NCBI RefSeq assembly: GCF_023065955.2
Contig: NW_026622974.1
Coordinates: forward strand, 36,301,718-36,365,717
Direction: 5' to 3'
Source: Ursus arctos
Lineage: Eukaryota; Chordata; Mammalia; Carnivora; Ursidae
DNA: 64,000 nucleotides
In this document: positions 10,816 to 21,450 of the stretch, one piece after another
How positions within the stretch are numbered: position 1 is the stretch's first letter
How the letters are laid out: each line of letters opens with the position of its first letter
The notes under the pieces: generated by a model
The model's input: only the letters and a program-made list of their open reading frames with translations
Told to the model about the DNA's origin: nothing
Database searches by the model: none
Translations under genes and position numbers: made by a program

Positions 10816-11252
10816 ATGACTAGAAATATTGATTTTAGCCTCTAACAAAATTTTGCATCTGCTGGGATGCACTTCAGACCTTTGCAGTCTGTTCACTGGG
10901 ATAAAAGCTCATTACTAGAGCCACTGTTTCATTAATACTTATTCATGTACGGCAGTGCTGGTTGCCTAACATTTTTTCCTCTTTTTGTTTTCAACCTTTT
11001 AAAATATTTTGTTGATTTTTAAATCACTACATTAATACATGTTCCTTATAACATTTAACAGCAGAGTTATATATATATATATACATATATATATACATAC
11101 ACACATATATATAACAATGAAACAGGAGAGCACGGTATATACATAAAGTTAATAATTTCCCTTTCCCCCTTCTAGTCCCACTGTGCTCTGAAAACAAGGC
11201 TTAGTTTGGTGAATATATTTTTGCACCTTTATCTGTGTTCTTATGAGCAAGT
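10816..11252. other. Unidentified DNA around a TA-rich microsatellite
   Basis: AT-rich sequence containing the microsatellite at 11,067-11,114. The text just after it (ccctttccccct...ccactgtgctctg) faintly resembles an old L1 3' region, but not well enough to call. Confidence 0.4.
11067..11114. repeat. (TA)n / (CATA)n microsatellite
   Basis: A run of atatatatatatatac units followed by catacacacatatata. Confidence 0.9.
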
Positions 11253-11460
11253 AATAATAATGATGAGAATATTTATCAAGTGCAAGGCATTGTTCTAAGC
11301 GCTCTTCGTGAATTTATTTCATTTGCTTTTTATAATAAATGTATGAGGCAGACATGATCACTACCAATAGACGGATGAGTAAACTGAGTCACAGGAAGTC
11401 TAAATTCACACAGTAAGCGCTGGGACTCGGATGCAAACACAAGCAGGCTGTTCCAGAGCT
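11253..11460 (-). mobile_element. MIR SINE
   Basis: The reverse complement of MIR is visible: aagtgcaaggcattgttcta, agcgctcttcgtgaatttat, gatgagtaaactgagtcaca, then cacacagtaagcgctgggac. Confidence 0.85.
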
Positions 11461-11817
11461 GGGTTTCCACCTTTCTCTGGCTTCTCCATCAGTCCTTCCT
11501 CCTCCTCTCTTCCTTCTTTTCCTCTAATAAGACGTGGCCTATTCCACACACATCGCTTTGAAGCCCGCCTTCTCTCACGTCAATTCTGTTACATTCTTCC
11601 TGGCCTCACACACACGGACGCACCCTGGTCAGACAGATCCGCGCACCAGCGCGCCTACGCGACCCCACAGTGGAACACGGGGTAACAGTCTTCGCCACAG
11701 ACACTCAGGCGGTTCTCATTCCCTGGCCCCCGCCCAGCCACGCTGCTGCGAACACGTCTGTACGAAATGCCTTCATCTGGTCATTGTATGTCTGGCAAAG
11801 AGTTTTTCAGAAGTGAT
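11461..11817. other. Unique DNA, GC content rising toward the CpG island
   Basis: CpGs become frequent from about 11,610 (gacggacg-like, ccgcgcaccagcgcgcc). This is the shoulder of the island at 11,818-12,215. No coding frame is recognised. Confidence 0.5.
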
Positions 11818-12215
11818 GCCGCGGCGCCCAAGGGCTCCTAGGTAGCACCCGGTTACTTCCCGCGGCGGTACCCCTGCGCGCCGCCGGGTGCGCTCCCCCA
11901 CAACGCCTGGACGCGCGCTCCGCTCTCCCACCTGCCCCCCGCAGCTCTCGGGCCGCAGCGCGCTGGCACCTGCCGGACACCCCTCCCACGCCCATTCCCC
12001 AAAGCGCCACAACACGACACACCAGAGAGCACAGCGCAGGAGACAAGGGAACGTTGAGTAGAAGTCATGTGGTTCTGGCCCGGCCCTGGCCTCTGCCCAG
12101 CTGCCCCTCCACGTGGCCCGCCCTCTCCCCCAGGAGGCCTCTGCGGAGTCCTGCACCTCCAGGCTCGGGCGCCCCCCACCCCCAACCCGGGGGCGACTCT
12201 CTAAACCAAGGACGA
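11818..12215. promoter_or_regulatory. CpG island
   Basis: About 37 CpGs by hand count in roughly 400 bp, including the clusters ccgcggcgccc and ctgcgcgccgccgggtgcg. The DNA on both sides is CpG-poor. I estimate an observed/expected ratio of about 0.8. CpG islands of this size usually mark promoters. A consensus splice donor on the minus strand (aag|gtaagt, GT at 12,220-12,219) lies at the right edge, which would fit a minus-strand transcript starting just beyond it. The long frames inside on both strands (up to 127 codons, 11,773-12,156 minus) have no recognisable domain and are what GC-rich DNA gives by chance. Confidence 0.7.
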
Positions 12216-12221
12216 CTTACC

Positions 12222-12301
12222 TTTCTCCCTGTGCGTGGCTTTCCTTGCACACTTGGCCCACGGAAGGCACCTCCTTTCAACAATCCGAACAGCAGCAACA
12301 C
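12222..12301 (-). other. Speculative minus-strand first exon next to the CpG island
   Basis: On the minus strand, an ATG at 12,301 opens a 27-codon frame (starting MLLLFGLLKGG) that reaches a perfect consensus donor aag|gtaagt, with the exon ending at 12,222 and GT at 12,220-12,219. The CpG island would lie in the start of intron 1. Against it: the frame is short and the protein start is not recognised. No partner acceptor can be identified. A non-coding RNA exon is equally possible. Confidence 0.2.
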
Positions 12302-12764
12302 AAAGGGTCTTCGTTCTCTCCCTTCTTTTCTTTCAAATGAAGAAGCGCTTCCTTCCAGAGGGTCATTCTCAATACCTTCTAGGGATTTAGCTCAAATTGC
12401 CATTTGAAAACATTTTTTTCCTTCTCATTATATCAGATATATGTATTGCCCAAGATTGCACTACAAACTGGTACAGACTGGGATTGAAACGGGGTCTCCC
12501 ATGCGTGTCCACCTCTGTCTTCGTTATCTCAGAGGGTCCTATTTACTCTGACTTGGACTGATGGTCTTACTAACTAAATGCTGACTCACATCTAAGTTCT
12601 TCATTTAGCATTTCAGAAAATAAATAGGTTTCACCTGTCCTTTAAAAGCAGCTGATAGAGTAAGGCTATTTTGCTTTACTTAATTCCTCTGGGCAGCTGG
12701 GTGGCAGGGTGGGGGTTGGAGGGAGCTTTCTTCCACATAAGGAACGGCCAATCTAAATAGACTG
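12302..12764. other. Unique non-coding DNA
   Basis: No repeat or gene is recognised. Confidence 0.5.
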
Positions 12765-13047
12765 TACACATCTTTAAGACCCAGGTCAGAGGTCTCTGTC
12801 TCTAGGAAGCCTTTCATGCGCCCATTAGATCAGCTGTTTGGCCCTCTGTGTTCTCATTTCATGTGATTGTGATTCCTTTTTAAATGTTGGCCCTTGCCAC
12901 AAAATATTAATTACTTTCTGCTTTCTTTTCCTCCCACATCAGATTATAGCTACCTGAAGGCAGGGACATTTCTCAATCATCTTTGAACCCCAGAACCTAG
13001 AGTGCTCTGGGCTTATAGTAAATACAAGTGTGTTTTGAGTAAATGGG
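12765..13047 (+). mobile_element. LINE-2 3' end
   Basis: The typical L2 order is visible: taggaagcctttcatgcgcc, ttctcatttcatgtgattg, gattatagctacctgaaggc, agggacatttctcaatcat, then cagaacctagagtgctctgg. It ends in a short tandem repeat (13,048-13,066), as L2 3' ends often do. Confidence 0.85.
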
Positions 13048-13066
13048 GGATGGATGGATGGATGGG
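13048..13066 (+). repeat. (GGAT)n at the L2 tail
   Basis: About four and a half ggat units directly after the L2 3' end, probably grown from the L2 tail repeat. Confidence 0.85.
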
Positions 13067-13729
13067 TGAATATCCCTTATTTCCTCTAACCACCCCACCG
13101 AGTTCACTTGGAGATGATTAAAACGGAGAACTCTCTTTATATGTTTATTACATCACATCAAAGAATAGAGGGTGCGTTAGAAGACGAGCGCACCTACAGT
13201 GGGGTGGATGGCCCAGTCACAGGCGGTGTATCCTTTCCCTGTCCTCTGGCCCCCGGAACCCATTATGTTCATTCCCTCCCCGCCCCTCTTGAGCGAGAAT
13301 ATCCGAGCATCACTGCTTTCATACACTGGCATTCAGTGGAAACTTGTCCATGCTTTCGTTTGTGAGATTTCTCTAAGCACTGCTTTGGGGGACTAAAGCT
13401 TGAAAAAATATTGGAAGTCTTGAAGGAAATCTTCGCACGGGATGGTTTTTCTCTGCCATGCAACACTAGGAAGTAAGTGGGCTTTAATCTCAACATTTCT
13501 GGTATTTTCAGCATTTCTGCCATTTTTATGTGCATCGTCTCTTTAGTTCTGAGGGGCAGTGTTGCTTAGCGGGTAAGTCCGCAAGTACTCATGCCAAACC
13601 ACTGGTTCAAATTGTAGTTTACTGCTTTATGTAACTACTTTGTGCACGTGATGCAAGTGGGGCATTTTACACATTTAACCCTAGCAAAGACAGTTCATTA
13701 AATAACCAAATATTATCACTTTTGTCTTC
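13067..13729. other. Unique non-coding DNA
   Basis: Open frames of 65-88 codons on both strands show no recognisable protein. No repeat is identified. Confidence 0.5.
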
Positions 13730-13870
13730 CTGACACCCCTGTTGGTAGATGTCATTAACACCATCTCAAAGATGGAGAGACTGTGGTCCAAGGAGGTTAA
13801 GTAGCTAGCTACTTTGGGGTTAAACAGGAAGTCAGAAGCAGACTGCTGCCTTCCCAATCTCTACACTGCC
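13730..13870 (-). mobile_element. MIR-like fragment
   Basis: The sequence ctcaaagatggagagactg, aaggaggttaagtagctagc and ggaagtcagaagcagactgc follows the antisense MIR pattern, with heavy decay. Confidence 0.6.
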
Positions 13871-13940
13871 AGGATTTATTTCCATTTATTTCCACCTATA
13901 TTATTACAAGTAACCCCTCTGCCAGGATTGGGGCCTGTTG

Positions 13941-13989
13941 TATTTTATTTATTTATTTATTTGTTTGTTTATTTATTTATTTATTTATT
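13941..13989 (+). repeat. (TTTA)n microsatellite
   Basis: About twelve ttta units, with two tttg variants in the middle. It may be the remains of a SINE tail read backwards, but no SINE body adjoins it. Confidence 0.92.
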
Positions 13990-14139
13990 CAGGGCTTTTC
14001 CGGAAATGGCGTGGAACAGGAATTTATAATGACCCATACCAAAACTAAACCAACCACTGCCTCAGCAAAATGCCAATTTGAGATTTGGGGGTGGTTACTA
14101 CTATATTCAATGGTAAACTCTTCTAGCCTCTAGCGTCTA

Positions 14140-14295
14140 CACTCACCCTTTCCAAATACCTTGTTCAATCCTTGTGTCATTACTAATTATAAGTCCCTTG
14201 AGGACGGGGACTGTGGTTTATTCATCTCTGAATTCCACCAGGGGCTTATAATAGTGTTTCATACACAGCAGATAATCAATAAATGTTATATAAAA
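14140..14295 (+). mobile_element. LINE-2 3' fragment
   Basis: The sequence tataagtcccttgaggacgg, ggactgtggtttattcatct and cagataatcaataaatgtta matches the last part of L2. Confidence 0.75.
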
Positions 14296-16284
14296 CAAAT
14301 AGCAGCTTACTATCTAAGAAAGAATTCACAATTTCATTATTTTCTGCTCTCAATGTGCATGAACAGAATCTGGTTGACTCTAAGAGTGGGCATCTTTGCA
14401 ATAAGGCAGAGTTTAAAGGGCTGGCATGACAGTTTCTTTACCCAGCTAGTTCATGACCTATATGATCTGAATAAAGAAAGTTTTAGTTGAGGGTCCTGGA
14501 GAACTAAACCAGTTTTGAGCCTAATGCAAAATCCAGCTATCATCTTGAATGATGAGCAAATGTGTTTTGTTTAATCTTTATTACTGGCCTAAGGGAGGAA
14601 AGCCTGGAATTTGGGCAAAGGGTTGTGTACTCTTGAAAAATAAAAATATCTCATAATTGTTGATGAATGAAGACTTTGAATTCATGCTGCTAACACAGCC
14701 TACTAGATTAAATTATCAAGGTAGGTAAAAATCAAATTCATGTCTCGGAATCATAGCTGGGGTTGGAATGAGTTCTACATTCCAGTCAACATTTTAATAA
14801 CTAAAAGCAGCGTAACTCAAGATCTGTAAATCTACTGAAGTTACAACTTCTGTATCTATGAGGCTATATTTTAACGGCTATATTTCAATAAGGCATGACT
14901 TTTGGCTAACTGATTAGTTTCCTAGATTAAAATCATTTGGTCCTAAAAGAAATCCTACCTATGGAACAATAAAAAAAAAAATGCTTACCTTCCATGCATT
15001 ATAATGCCCAGGTACAACAGGATAGCTGCCCTTTGGAATGCATTTATGGCTGCAAAGGTTTGCACATTTCTTTATTTTTCAGTCAATGTGCTTCCCATGC
15101 AAGCCGGGCAGACATGCTCTCCTGGCACTCGTTGTTTCTTGCAATTTCTCTTTAATGTTAAGTCCTACAAGCTGTTGGGAATAAATAATCATGCCTATTT
15201 CTTGGCATGAAAATGTCCATTCATTCACCAAATATTCAATTTCACTTCCACCATTAGCAGTTTTTCTTTGTGAGTAAAAAGGTAGCTTCCAATGTCTTCT
15301 CAACTTCAGCTGCAACCCAGCTGTGTTTATTAAACAGAGATTTCACATTGTCTGCCCTTTTGTTTTCTGTTCCATCGTTCTCCCCATCTGGATTTCCCCC
15401 CCCCATATCCCAGTGAATATATCCATATTTTTACTGACAGTAGGGTTTTTTTTTTTTTTGATATCTTTCCCTGATGATAGCAGTTAACATTCCTTTAAAA
15501 GCTTACGTTTCACCTCTGTTCCCCTGTTCACATTTCAACTACGTGAAATTGGGTGATTTGAAACAATTTTAGCAGCTTCTCACTCAAATATAATCCCTTA
15601 CGACTTGTGATGGTTTTGAATTCTTGGCAACCATTTTCTATGCCACTTAGAGTCTCTGTAAAGGAAGGATTGTTAAGAATTACAAGCACAGAGGCAGTGC
15701 CTTAAAGAACAAAGAAGACACATTTTATTTCAAGAAAAATAAAATGGAATTTCACAACCACTTGCCCATGTTTTCCTCCTTCCCCAGGTGGAAACAGAAT
15801 GTGGGTAGAGAAAACATACCCCAGGGCTTGAGGACAAATGGAACCCACGAACTTTCTCGTCTTGAGCACTTCTTTTCTTAAAAATGCAAAGATACTAACC
15901 TCCAAAAGTTTCTGCCACTAGTCCTAATGTTTGCATTCGACTTTCTTTTAAACTGCCCAATTAGGAGAATAAATGAAACACTCTTTGTATATTACCCCAA
16001 TAGTGAAGTTTAATCATAATTAAGAAAAGAACTTTGATTCATTTGTGCAAACAGGATAGGTTTGCACAAATATAATCCATAGAATTTAAAAATTATCTCT
16101 CAGTTTTCAGAATCAAATATTTCTGTACAAGTTTTTAGACCAGAAAATGGCCATTCATTTGTGCAAAGTTCTATGGGCAAATCTATTCCAGGGGAAAAAA
16201 TTAAAGTTAACTCTTAATTCCAAATTTAATGATCTAACTTGTTTTACATTTTCTACCCACAAAAAAGTTATAATGATCCTTACC
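14296..16284. other. Unique non-coding DNA
   Basis: About 2 kb with no repeat recognised apart from short homopolymers: C8 near 15,398-15,405 and a T run at about 15,447-15,460. Open frames are short and unrecognised. Confidence 0.5.
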
Positions 16285-16515
16285 ATAGTGCAGTGGTTGA
16301 GACTGAAGCCAGATGACTTGAGCTCAAACTCTAGCTCTGTTACTTCTTAGATGCTTGATTTTGGACAAATCATTCAACCTTTCTGTGCCTTGGTTTCTTT
16401 TTCTGAAAATGCAGCTGATAATAACAGAACTTACTTTATACCATTGGTTTAAGGACTGAATTTGTTAAACCAGGTTAAGATCTTACAACAACGCCTGGCA
16501 CAAAGTAATCTTCTG
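16285..16515 (+). mobile_element. MIR SINE
   Basis: The MIR order is clear: tagtgcagtggttgagactg, cttgagctcaaactctagct, tcattcaacctttctgtgcc, then aacaacgcctggcacaaagt. Confidence 0.88.
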
Positions 16516-17536
16516 TCCTTGTAAGATGTTACTGGTAGCTACAGTTACAGCCTCTATCAATCTGGTGCATGGGTCATAAATGTCAAAGGTTAATGGACTT
16601 CTATGTCGGTCCAGCAAAAGAAAATTTCTGTTCTGATCCAAGATGCATTTGATGAACACCAACTATGTGTTTAAATCTGTAAGACAGAGAGATGGATACC
16701 TAATTTACCTAGAAATTAAACCAAACTTTAGGCACCCATAGATTAACTGAATCATAGCAAATAAAGAGATAGCAAACCAAGAAATAGAGCAAATGAAAAA
16801 GTGTCTGTGAACCAACAAAAGAAAGTCAACTAAATTATCCTGAAGACTAAAAGAAATGAAATAAAGATTATGTTCACAATGCTGTCATTGGTTAGCTTCA
16901 CGATATGAATGGAAGCACCACTCTGATTGGTACTATGAGAGGGGAGCTATTTTGAGAAATGGCAAAGGGGGGAAGAACAACATACAACAGAGAAATGGGG
17001 GGGTGATGCTCTTAGATGGAAAACCTGGTTTTGACATAGTTCTTTGGCTTGAGTTTAGAATTCTGACATATTTCAAAGTTCACCCTCATCCGTAAGCACT
17101 TGTGCTTGCTGGTAAAGGATTCTTCCCACCTCCCTCATGCCTGCCTTTTAGGGCAGGGGGGCGTGCCCAGTGGAGTAGAAGCAGTGGCAGCCTGTGGACT
17201 TGTTGACGGGAATGATTGTAGGGGATCAGAGAGCCAGGGATGAAGAGGAAGGAAAAGAGTGTCCTTGATAAGAGAGATTCCTTAATAAGAGAAGCCCTGT
17301 GGGGACCCTTCACAGATTTCTATTTATTCATCTTTTTTGTAACATATCATTTGCATTTCTTGAGTCTCAAGTTCCTCATTTGTAAAATGTATATATTTGA
17401 CCAGGAAAGCTCTAAACTATTCAGTATTTGCATTTCTGAAAAATCCATTTCTAGAAATCTCGTGTTATCACATGAACGGTTGGCTCCTACTCACCAAGAA
17501 GGTCTAATTACCTTGGTTTTTTGGGTTTTGGTCTTT
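16516..17536. other. Unique non-coding DNA up to the L1 insertion
   Basis: No repeat or gene recognised. A G7 run lies near 16,997-17,003. Confidence 0.5.
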
Positions 17537-17552
17537 AAGAAATAACTGTTGA

Positions 17553-18332
17553 CTTGTTTCTTGTGTATTGAGTTTGAGAAGTTCTTTGTAGATCTTGGAT
17601 ACCAGTCTTTTATCTGTAGTGTCATTTGCAAATATCTTCTCCCATTCCGTGGGCTGCCTCTTAGTTTTTTTGACTGTTTCCTTGGCTGTGCAGCAAGGTC
17701 TTTCATCCATTTGGAGATTATCTTTGTGTATGGTGTGAGAGAGTGGTCAAGTTTCATTCTTTTGCATGTAGCTGTCCAATTTTCCCAGCACCATTGATTG
17801 AAGAGACTGTCTTTTTTCCACTGGATGTTTTTTCCTGCTTTATCAAAGATTAGTTGCCCAAATCGCTGAGGGTCCATTTCTGGGTTCTCTATTCTGTTCC
17901 ATTGGTCTATGTGTCTGTTTTTGTGCCAGTACCATGCTGTCTTGGTGATCACAGCTTTGTAGTACAGCTTGAAATCCGGCATTGTGATGCCCCCAGCTTT
18001 GTTTTTCCTTTTCAACAATTCCTTGGCAATTCAGGGCCTTTTCTGGTTCCACACAAATTTAAGGGCTGTTTGTTCCAGTTCTTTGAAAAATGTCATTGGT
18101 ATTTTGATCAGGATAGCACTGAAAGTGTAGATTGCTCTGGGTAGAATGGCCATTTTAACTATGTTAAGTCTTCCGATCTATGAGCGTGGAATATTTTTCC
18201 ATCTTTTTGTGCCTTCTTCAATGTCTTTCAAGAGTGATTTGTAGTTTCTAGAATATAGATCCTTTACGTCTCTTGTTAAGTTAATTCCGAGATAACGTAT
18301 GATTTTTGATGGTATTGTAAATGGAATGGATT
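17553..18332 (-). pseudogene. L1 ORF2 segment, inverted half
   Basis: The minus strand encodes recognisable L1 ORF2 sequence after the reverse transcriptase active site. A 175-codon frame (17,491-18,018) begins [20 protein letters not shown] and contains [16 protein letters not shown] and [20 protein letters not shown]. Upstream, 18,178-18,435 gives [20 protein letters not shown]. In-frame stops separate the two, so it cannot make an ORF2 protein. A stretch of the consensus, which I estimate from memory at 150-200 nt, is missing near 17,694, where [11 protein letters not shown] joins two normally separate parts. Confidence 0.93.
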
Positions 18333-18342
18333 CCCTAATCAT

Positions 18343-18961
18343 AAAATGGGCAGAAGATATGAACAGACACCTTTCCAATGAAGACATAAAAATGGCTAAC
18401 AGACACATGAAAAAATGTTCAAAATCATTAGCCATCAGGGAAATTCAAATCAAAACCACACTGAGATACCACCTTACGCCAGTTAGAATGGCAAAAATTG
18501 ACAAGGGAGGAAACAACAATTGTTGGAGAGGATGTGGAGAAAGGGGATCCCTCCTACATTGTTGGTGGGAATGCAAGTTGGTAAAACCACTCTGGAAAAC
18601 AGTGTGGAGGTCCCTTAAAAAGTTAAAAATTGAGCTACCCTATGATCCAGCAATTGCACTACTGGGTATTTACCCCAAAGATACAGACGTAGTGAAGAGA
18701 AGGGCCATATGCACCCCAATGTTCATAGCAGCACTGTCTACAGTAGCGAAATCATGGAAGGAGCCGAGATGCCCTTCAACAGATGACTGGATTAAGAAGA
18801 TGTGGACCATATATACAATGGAATATTACTCAGCTATCAAAAAGAACTATTTCTCAACATTTGCTGCAACGTGGATGGCACTGGAGGATATAATGCTAAG
18901 CGAAATAAGTCAAGCAGAGAAAGACAAATATCATATGGTTTCGCTCATTTATGGAACATAA
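18343..18961 (+). pseudogene. L1 ORF2 C-terminal segment, sense half
   Basis: An open frame (18,299-18,961, 220 codons) encodes the ORF2 C-terminal domain. The cysteine motif is intact: C75-x3-C79-x7-H87-x4-C92 ([18 protein letters not shown]). It is followed by typical L1 text ([31 protein letters not shown]) and a natural stop after SLIYGT. The first dozen or so residues come from the inverted half and are not L1 protein. It lacks the endonuclease and reverse transcriptase domains, so it cannot work. Confidence 0.93.
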
Positions 18962-19249
18962 GAAGTAGGAAGATCAGTAGGAGAAGAAAGGGAAGAAGAA
19001 AGGGGGGGTAATCAGAAGGGGGAATGAAGCATGAGAGACTATGGACTCTGAGAAACAAACTGAGGGCTTCAGAGGGGAGGGGGATGGGGCATGGGATAGG
19101 CTGGTGATGGGTAGTAAGGAGGGCATGTATTGCATGGTGCACTGGGTGTTATACGCAACTAATGAATCATGGAACTTTACATCAAAAACTAGGGATGTAC
19201 TGCATGGTGACTAACAAAATATAATAAAAAAATATTATTAAAAAAAAAA
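18962..19249 (+). mobile_element. Carnivore L1 3' UTR and A-rich tail
   Basis: Purine-rich 3' UTR (gagaagaaagggaagaagaa), then gagagactatggactctgag, gcactgggtgttatacgcaa and tgactaacaaaatataataa, ending in an A run at 19,241-19,251. The gcactgggtgtta motif is shared with the short L1 end at 34,880-35,040. Confidence 0.92.
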
Positions 19250-19265
19250 AAGAAATAACTGTTGA

Positions 19266-19689
19266 ATGCCAGCTTTCCAAAATATTGCCAGAACAATCTG
19301 TGGATAAAGGAAAGCTAAGTTTACCGCTCACCATGTTAGGGTAGCACTACTTCAACAGTCTCACTAGCATCTCAGAAGGATAAGGGCAAAGCTGAGATTT
19401 TTTTTCTTTTTTAGATATTTTTAAATCTGGTTTAGTGTGGGAGGTAGAGCTTGGCTATGGTTGGGTTAGAGTCATAATATAGATTTGGTGGACACAGAAA
19501 GGCAAGGATTTTGAGCCAAGGGGTTCAAAGTGTCCATTTGCCGTAGTCTTCTGAAGGTTCCTCACTGGAGCTGTCAACACTGGCTTTTGATCCAGTCCCT
19601 ACCTCTCCCTTAATGGACGACCTGATTTTCTACTTTATGGAAACCAGGCCACCTGGCACGTGTCACATTTGAATTCTTCGTTGTCCATC
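19266..19689. other. Unique non-coding DNA
   Basis: No repeat or gene recognised. Confidence 0.5.
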
Positions 19690-20510
19690 AAAAAATCTTC
19701 TTGATTTCACCCGTTCTTTCTTCTTACTCCTGTCCTACAGAACAATGCATTCTTACTCGTAAAACTTGACCTATGGCTTGGTCTTATCCCATCTACCTCC
19801 TCATAGTCATTTGCCCACTAATTAATTATCTGCTCTTTCTTACATGTTAACCTTCTCATCCCTCATGATTCCTTTCCCTTGGGCTAAAGACATGATTTTG
19901 TAACCTTTAGTATAAAATTATATTTACTGGGTGTGTGGGTGTCAAGCCAAGGTCTTCTCCTGTTCTTTCTCTTCTACCTGAGGCTCCATCTCTTACTTCC
20001 TTTACAACTGCTGATCAGACTTTGAAAAAAGAAAAGCTCTCCCTCAACCCCAAAATCCCTGTGAAGGTATCGTCTTCTCAGTCTCCAGTGCTTTCCTTCT
20101 CCATCAAGGTTTTAGAAAGTGTAGCTAATGCGGCTTGTCTGCAACTTCTCACTCCCATTTACTTTCCATTTCACTGTAATCTACCTACTCTGGTAAGTTT
20201 ACCAGTGATTTCCTAATCACGAATTTCAAGGGAAAATTCCAATTCTTTTCCTTTGTGGCATTTGACACTGCTGACCACTCCCTCTTCATTGAAATACATA
20301 TTTCTTTGGCTTCTAATATCACCTCCTCTTGGTTCTTTTATGACCTTCAAAACATCTTTTTCTCTAATTATTTCCTCTTTTCACATCTGCTCTTTAAATG
20401 TTACCATTATTTGAAGTTTTGTTCTTGGTTTCTGTCTGTTCCCATGGGGCGATTTTACTCATTCTCACTTGCCCTTGGCTAATTTCCTAAATTAAAAATT
20501 AAAAATTTCC
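19690..20510 (+). mobile_element. Decayed LINE-2 ORF2 region
   Basis: The order matches L2 ORF2: ctttgaaaaaagaaaagctc with ccctcaaccccaaaatccct, then gcaacttctcactcccattt, gtggcatttgacactgctga, accactccctcttcattgaa, and cacctcctcttggttctttt. Many frameshifts and stops; the open frames of 75 and 93 codons are remnants. Confidence 0.75.
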
Positions 20511-21229
20511 ATCACGGCCCTCTCCTTAATTTCAGATACCCAGTTATGTGTTAAGCATTTCCATTTGGGTCAAATTCATTATTTCCAAAATATATTATTA
20601 ACGGAACCATTATTCACTATCCAGTGTTTCCACAACTTCCCAGATGATAAATATCACTGGCAACACTTGTTAATCAGATTACAAGGTCTCTCATCAGAAA
20701 TACTGATTCAGTTGGCTGTGGTGGGTGGTTTGGGAAGCACAGATGGGACTGAGCATCTTCTTGCCCTCTCCATCTGTTTCATTCCTATCCCCCCACTCAG
20801 GCACTAGGGTCTGTCCATTGTGTCTACTAAACGTCTCTCAAACCACAACTCTCCTCTTATTCTCCACTGTTACAACTTCGGTTTTGGCTGTCATGAACTG
20901 TTTAGTGCCTTCAGTTTAATAGTTGTTCTCTGCTTAGTCTACAAACCTGAACCTTCTATTCTCATTTTACCAAACATTCAGAAGTTCTTTATGAGGCCAT
21001 GTTCTTTCTTGTCTCTGTTTCCTCATCCTGAAATATAATTCCCCATGCTAGCTTCTTCTTACGGTCAAACTAGTCATCCTTTGAAACCCAACTAAAGTAA
21101 GTTAGACCATGGTTACGTGGAACATGGTAATTATATAGTGATTTTACATATATTTTCATGTACTTCTTTATTTAGTTTCATCCTGGATGTACCTTTTCAT
21201 GTTCTTGCCAAGGGAACAGTGTTTTGCTG
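20511..21229. other. Unidentified DNA with a possible MER5A-like piece
   Basis: Positions 20,670-20,745 (ttaatcagattacaaggtct, then atactgattcagttggctgt) resemble the middle of a MER5A-type element. The rest could be a continuation of the decayed L2, but I cannot support that. Confidence 0.35.
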
Positions 21230-21450
21230 TAGAAACACAGGTAAACTGCAGTCCATGTTTTGGCTTCAGATAGGCGTGAGTTCAATTCCCATTATTTCTA
21301 TCTAATGATGACAGGATTTGGGGAAAAGCTTCTTAAACTTTCTAAGCCTCAAGTCATCACCTATAAAAATGAGATGCTATTAGTTAGGATTAAGTTATGT
21401 AATGGAAGCCATGTGTTGAGCCCAGTTCCTGGCACAATTAGGGCTCCAGA
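21230..21450 (+). mobile_element. MIR SINE
   Basis: MIR order is seen: gcgtgagttcaattcccatt, cttaaactttctaagcctca, ataaaaatgagatgctatta, then gcccagttcctggcacaatt. Confidence 0.78.

Larger units (their letters stand above)
17537..19265. mobile_element. LINE-1 insertion with 5' inversion and 16-bp target duplication
   Basis: The left half (17,553 to about 18,332) is L1 ORF2 in antisense. The right half (about 18,343-19,249) is L1 ORF2 3' end plus 3' UTR and A-rich tail in sense. A perfect 16-bp duplication (aagaaataactgttga) flanks the whole at 17,537-17,552 and 19,250-19,265. This is the known outcome of twin priming during L1 retrotransposition. In the L1 consensus the two halves are almost adjacent: the antisense half ends near the point where the sense half begins. 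It is 5' truncated, starting after the reverse transcriptase active site. It is much better kept than the L1s at 24 kb and 52 kb, so it is younger. Confidence 0.95.

Noticed and set aside
11773..12156. 127-codon minus frame in the CpG island
   Set aside because: GC-rich DNA gives long frames by chance; several overlapping frames on both strands are equally open. Kept only as a CpG island.
13941..13989. Tandem repeat as a CRISPR-like or regulatory array
   Set aside because: Simple (TTTA)n microsatellite without spacers.
17491..18018. 175-codon minus-strand frame
   Set aside because: Inverted L1 ORF2 segment, not a host gene.
18299..18961. 220-codon open frame on the plus strand, the longest in the window
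   Set aside because: It is the C-terminal part of LINE-1 ORF2 with its Cys-His-Cys motif; the first residues come from the inverted half.
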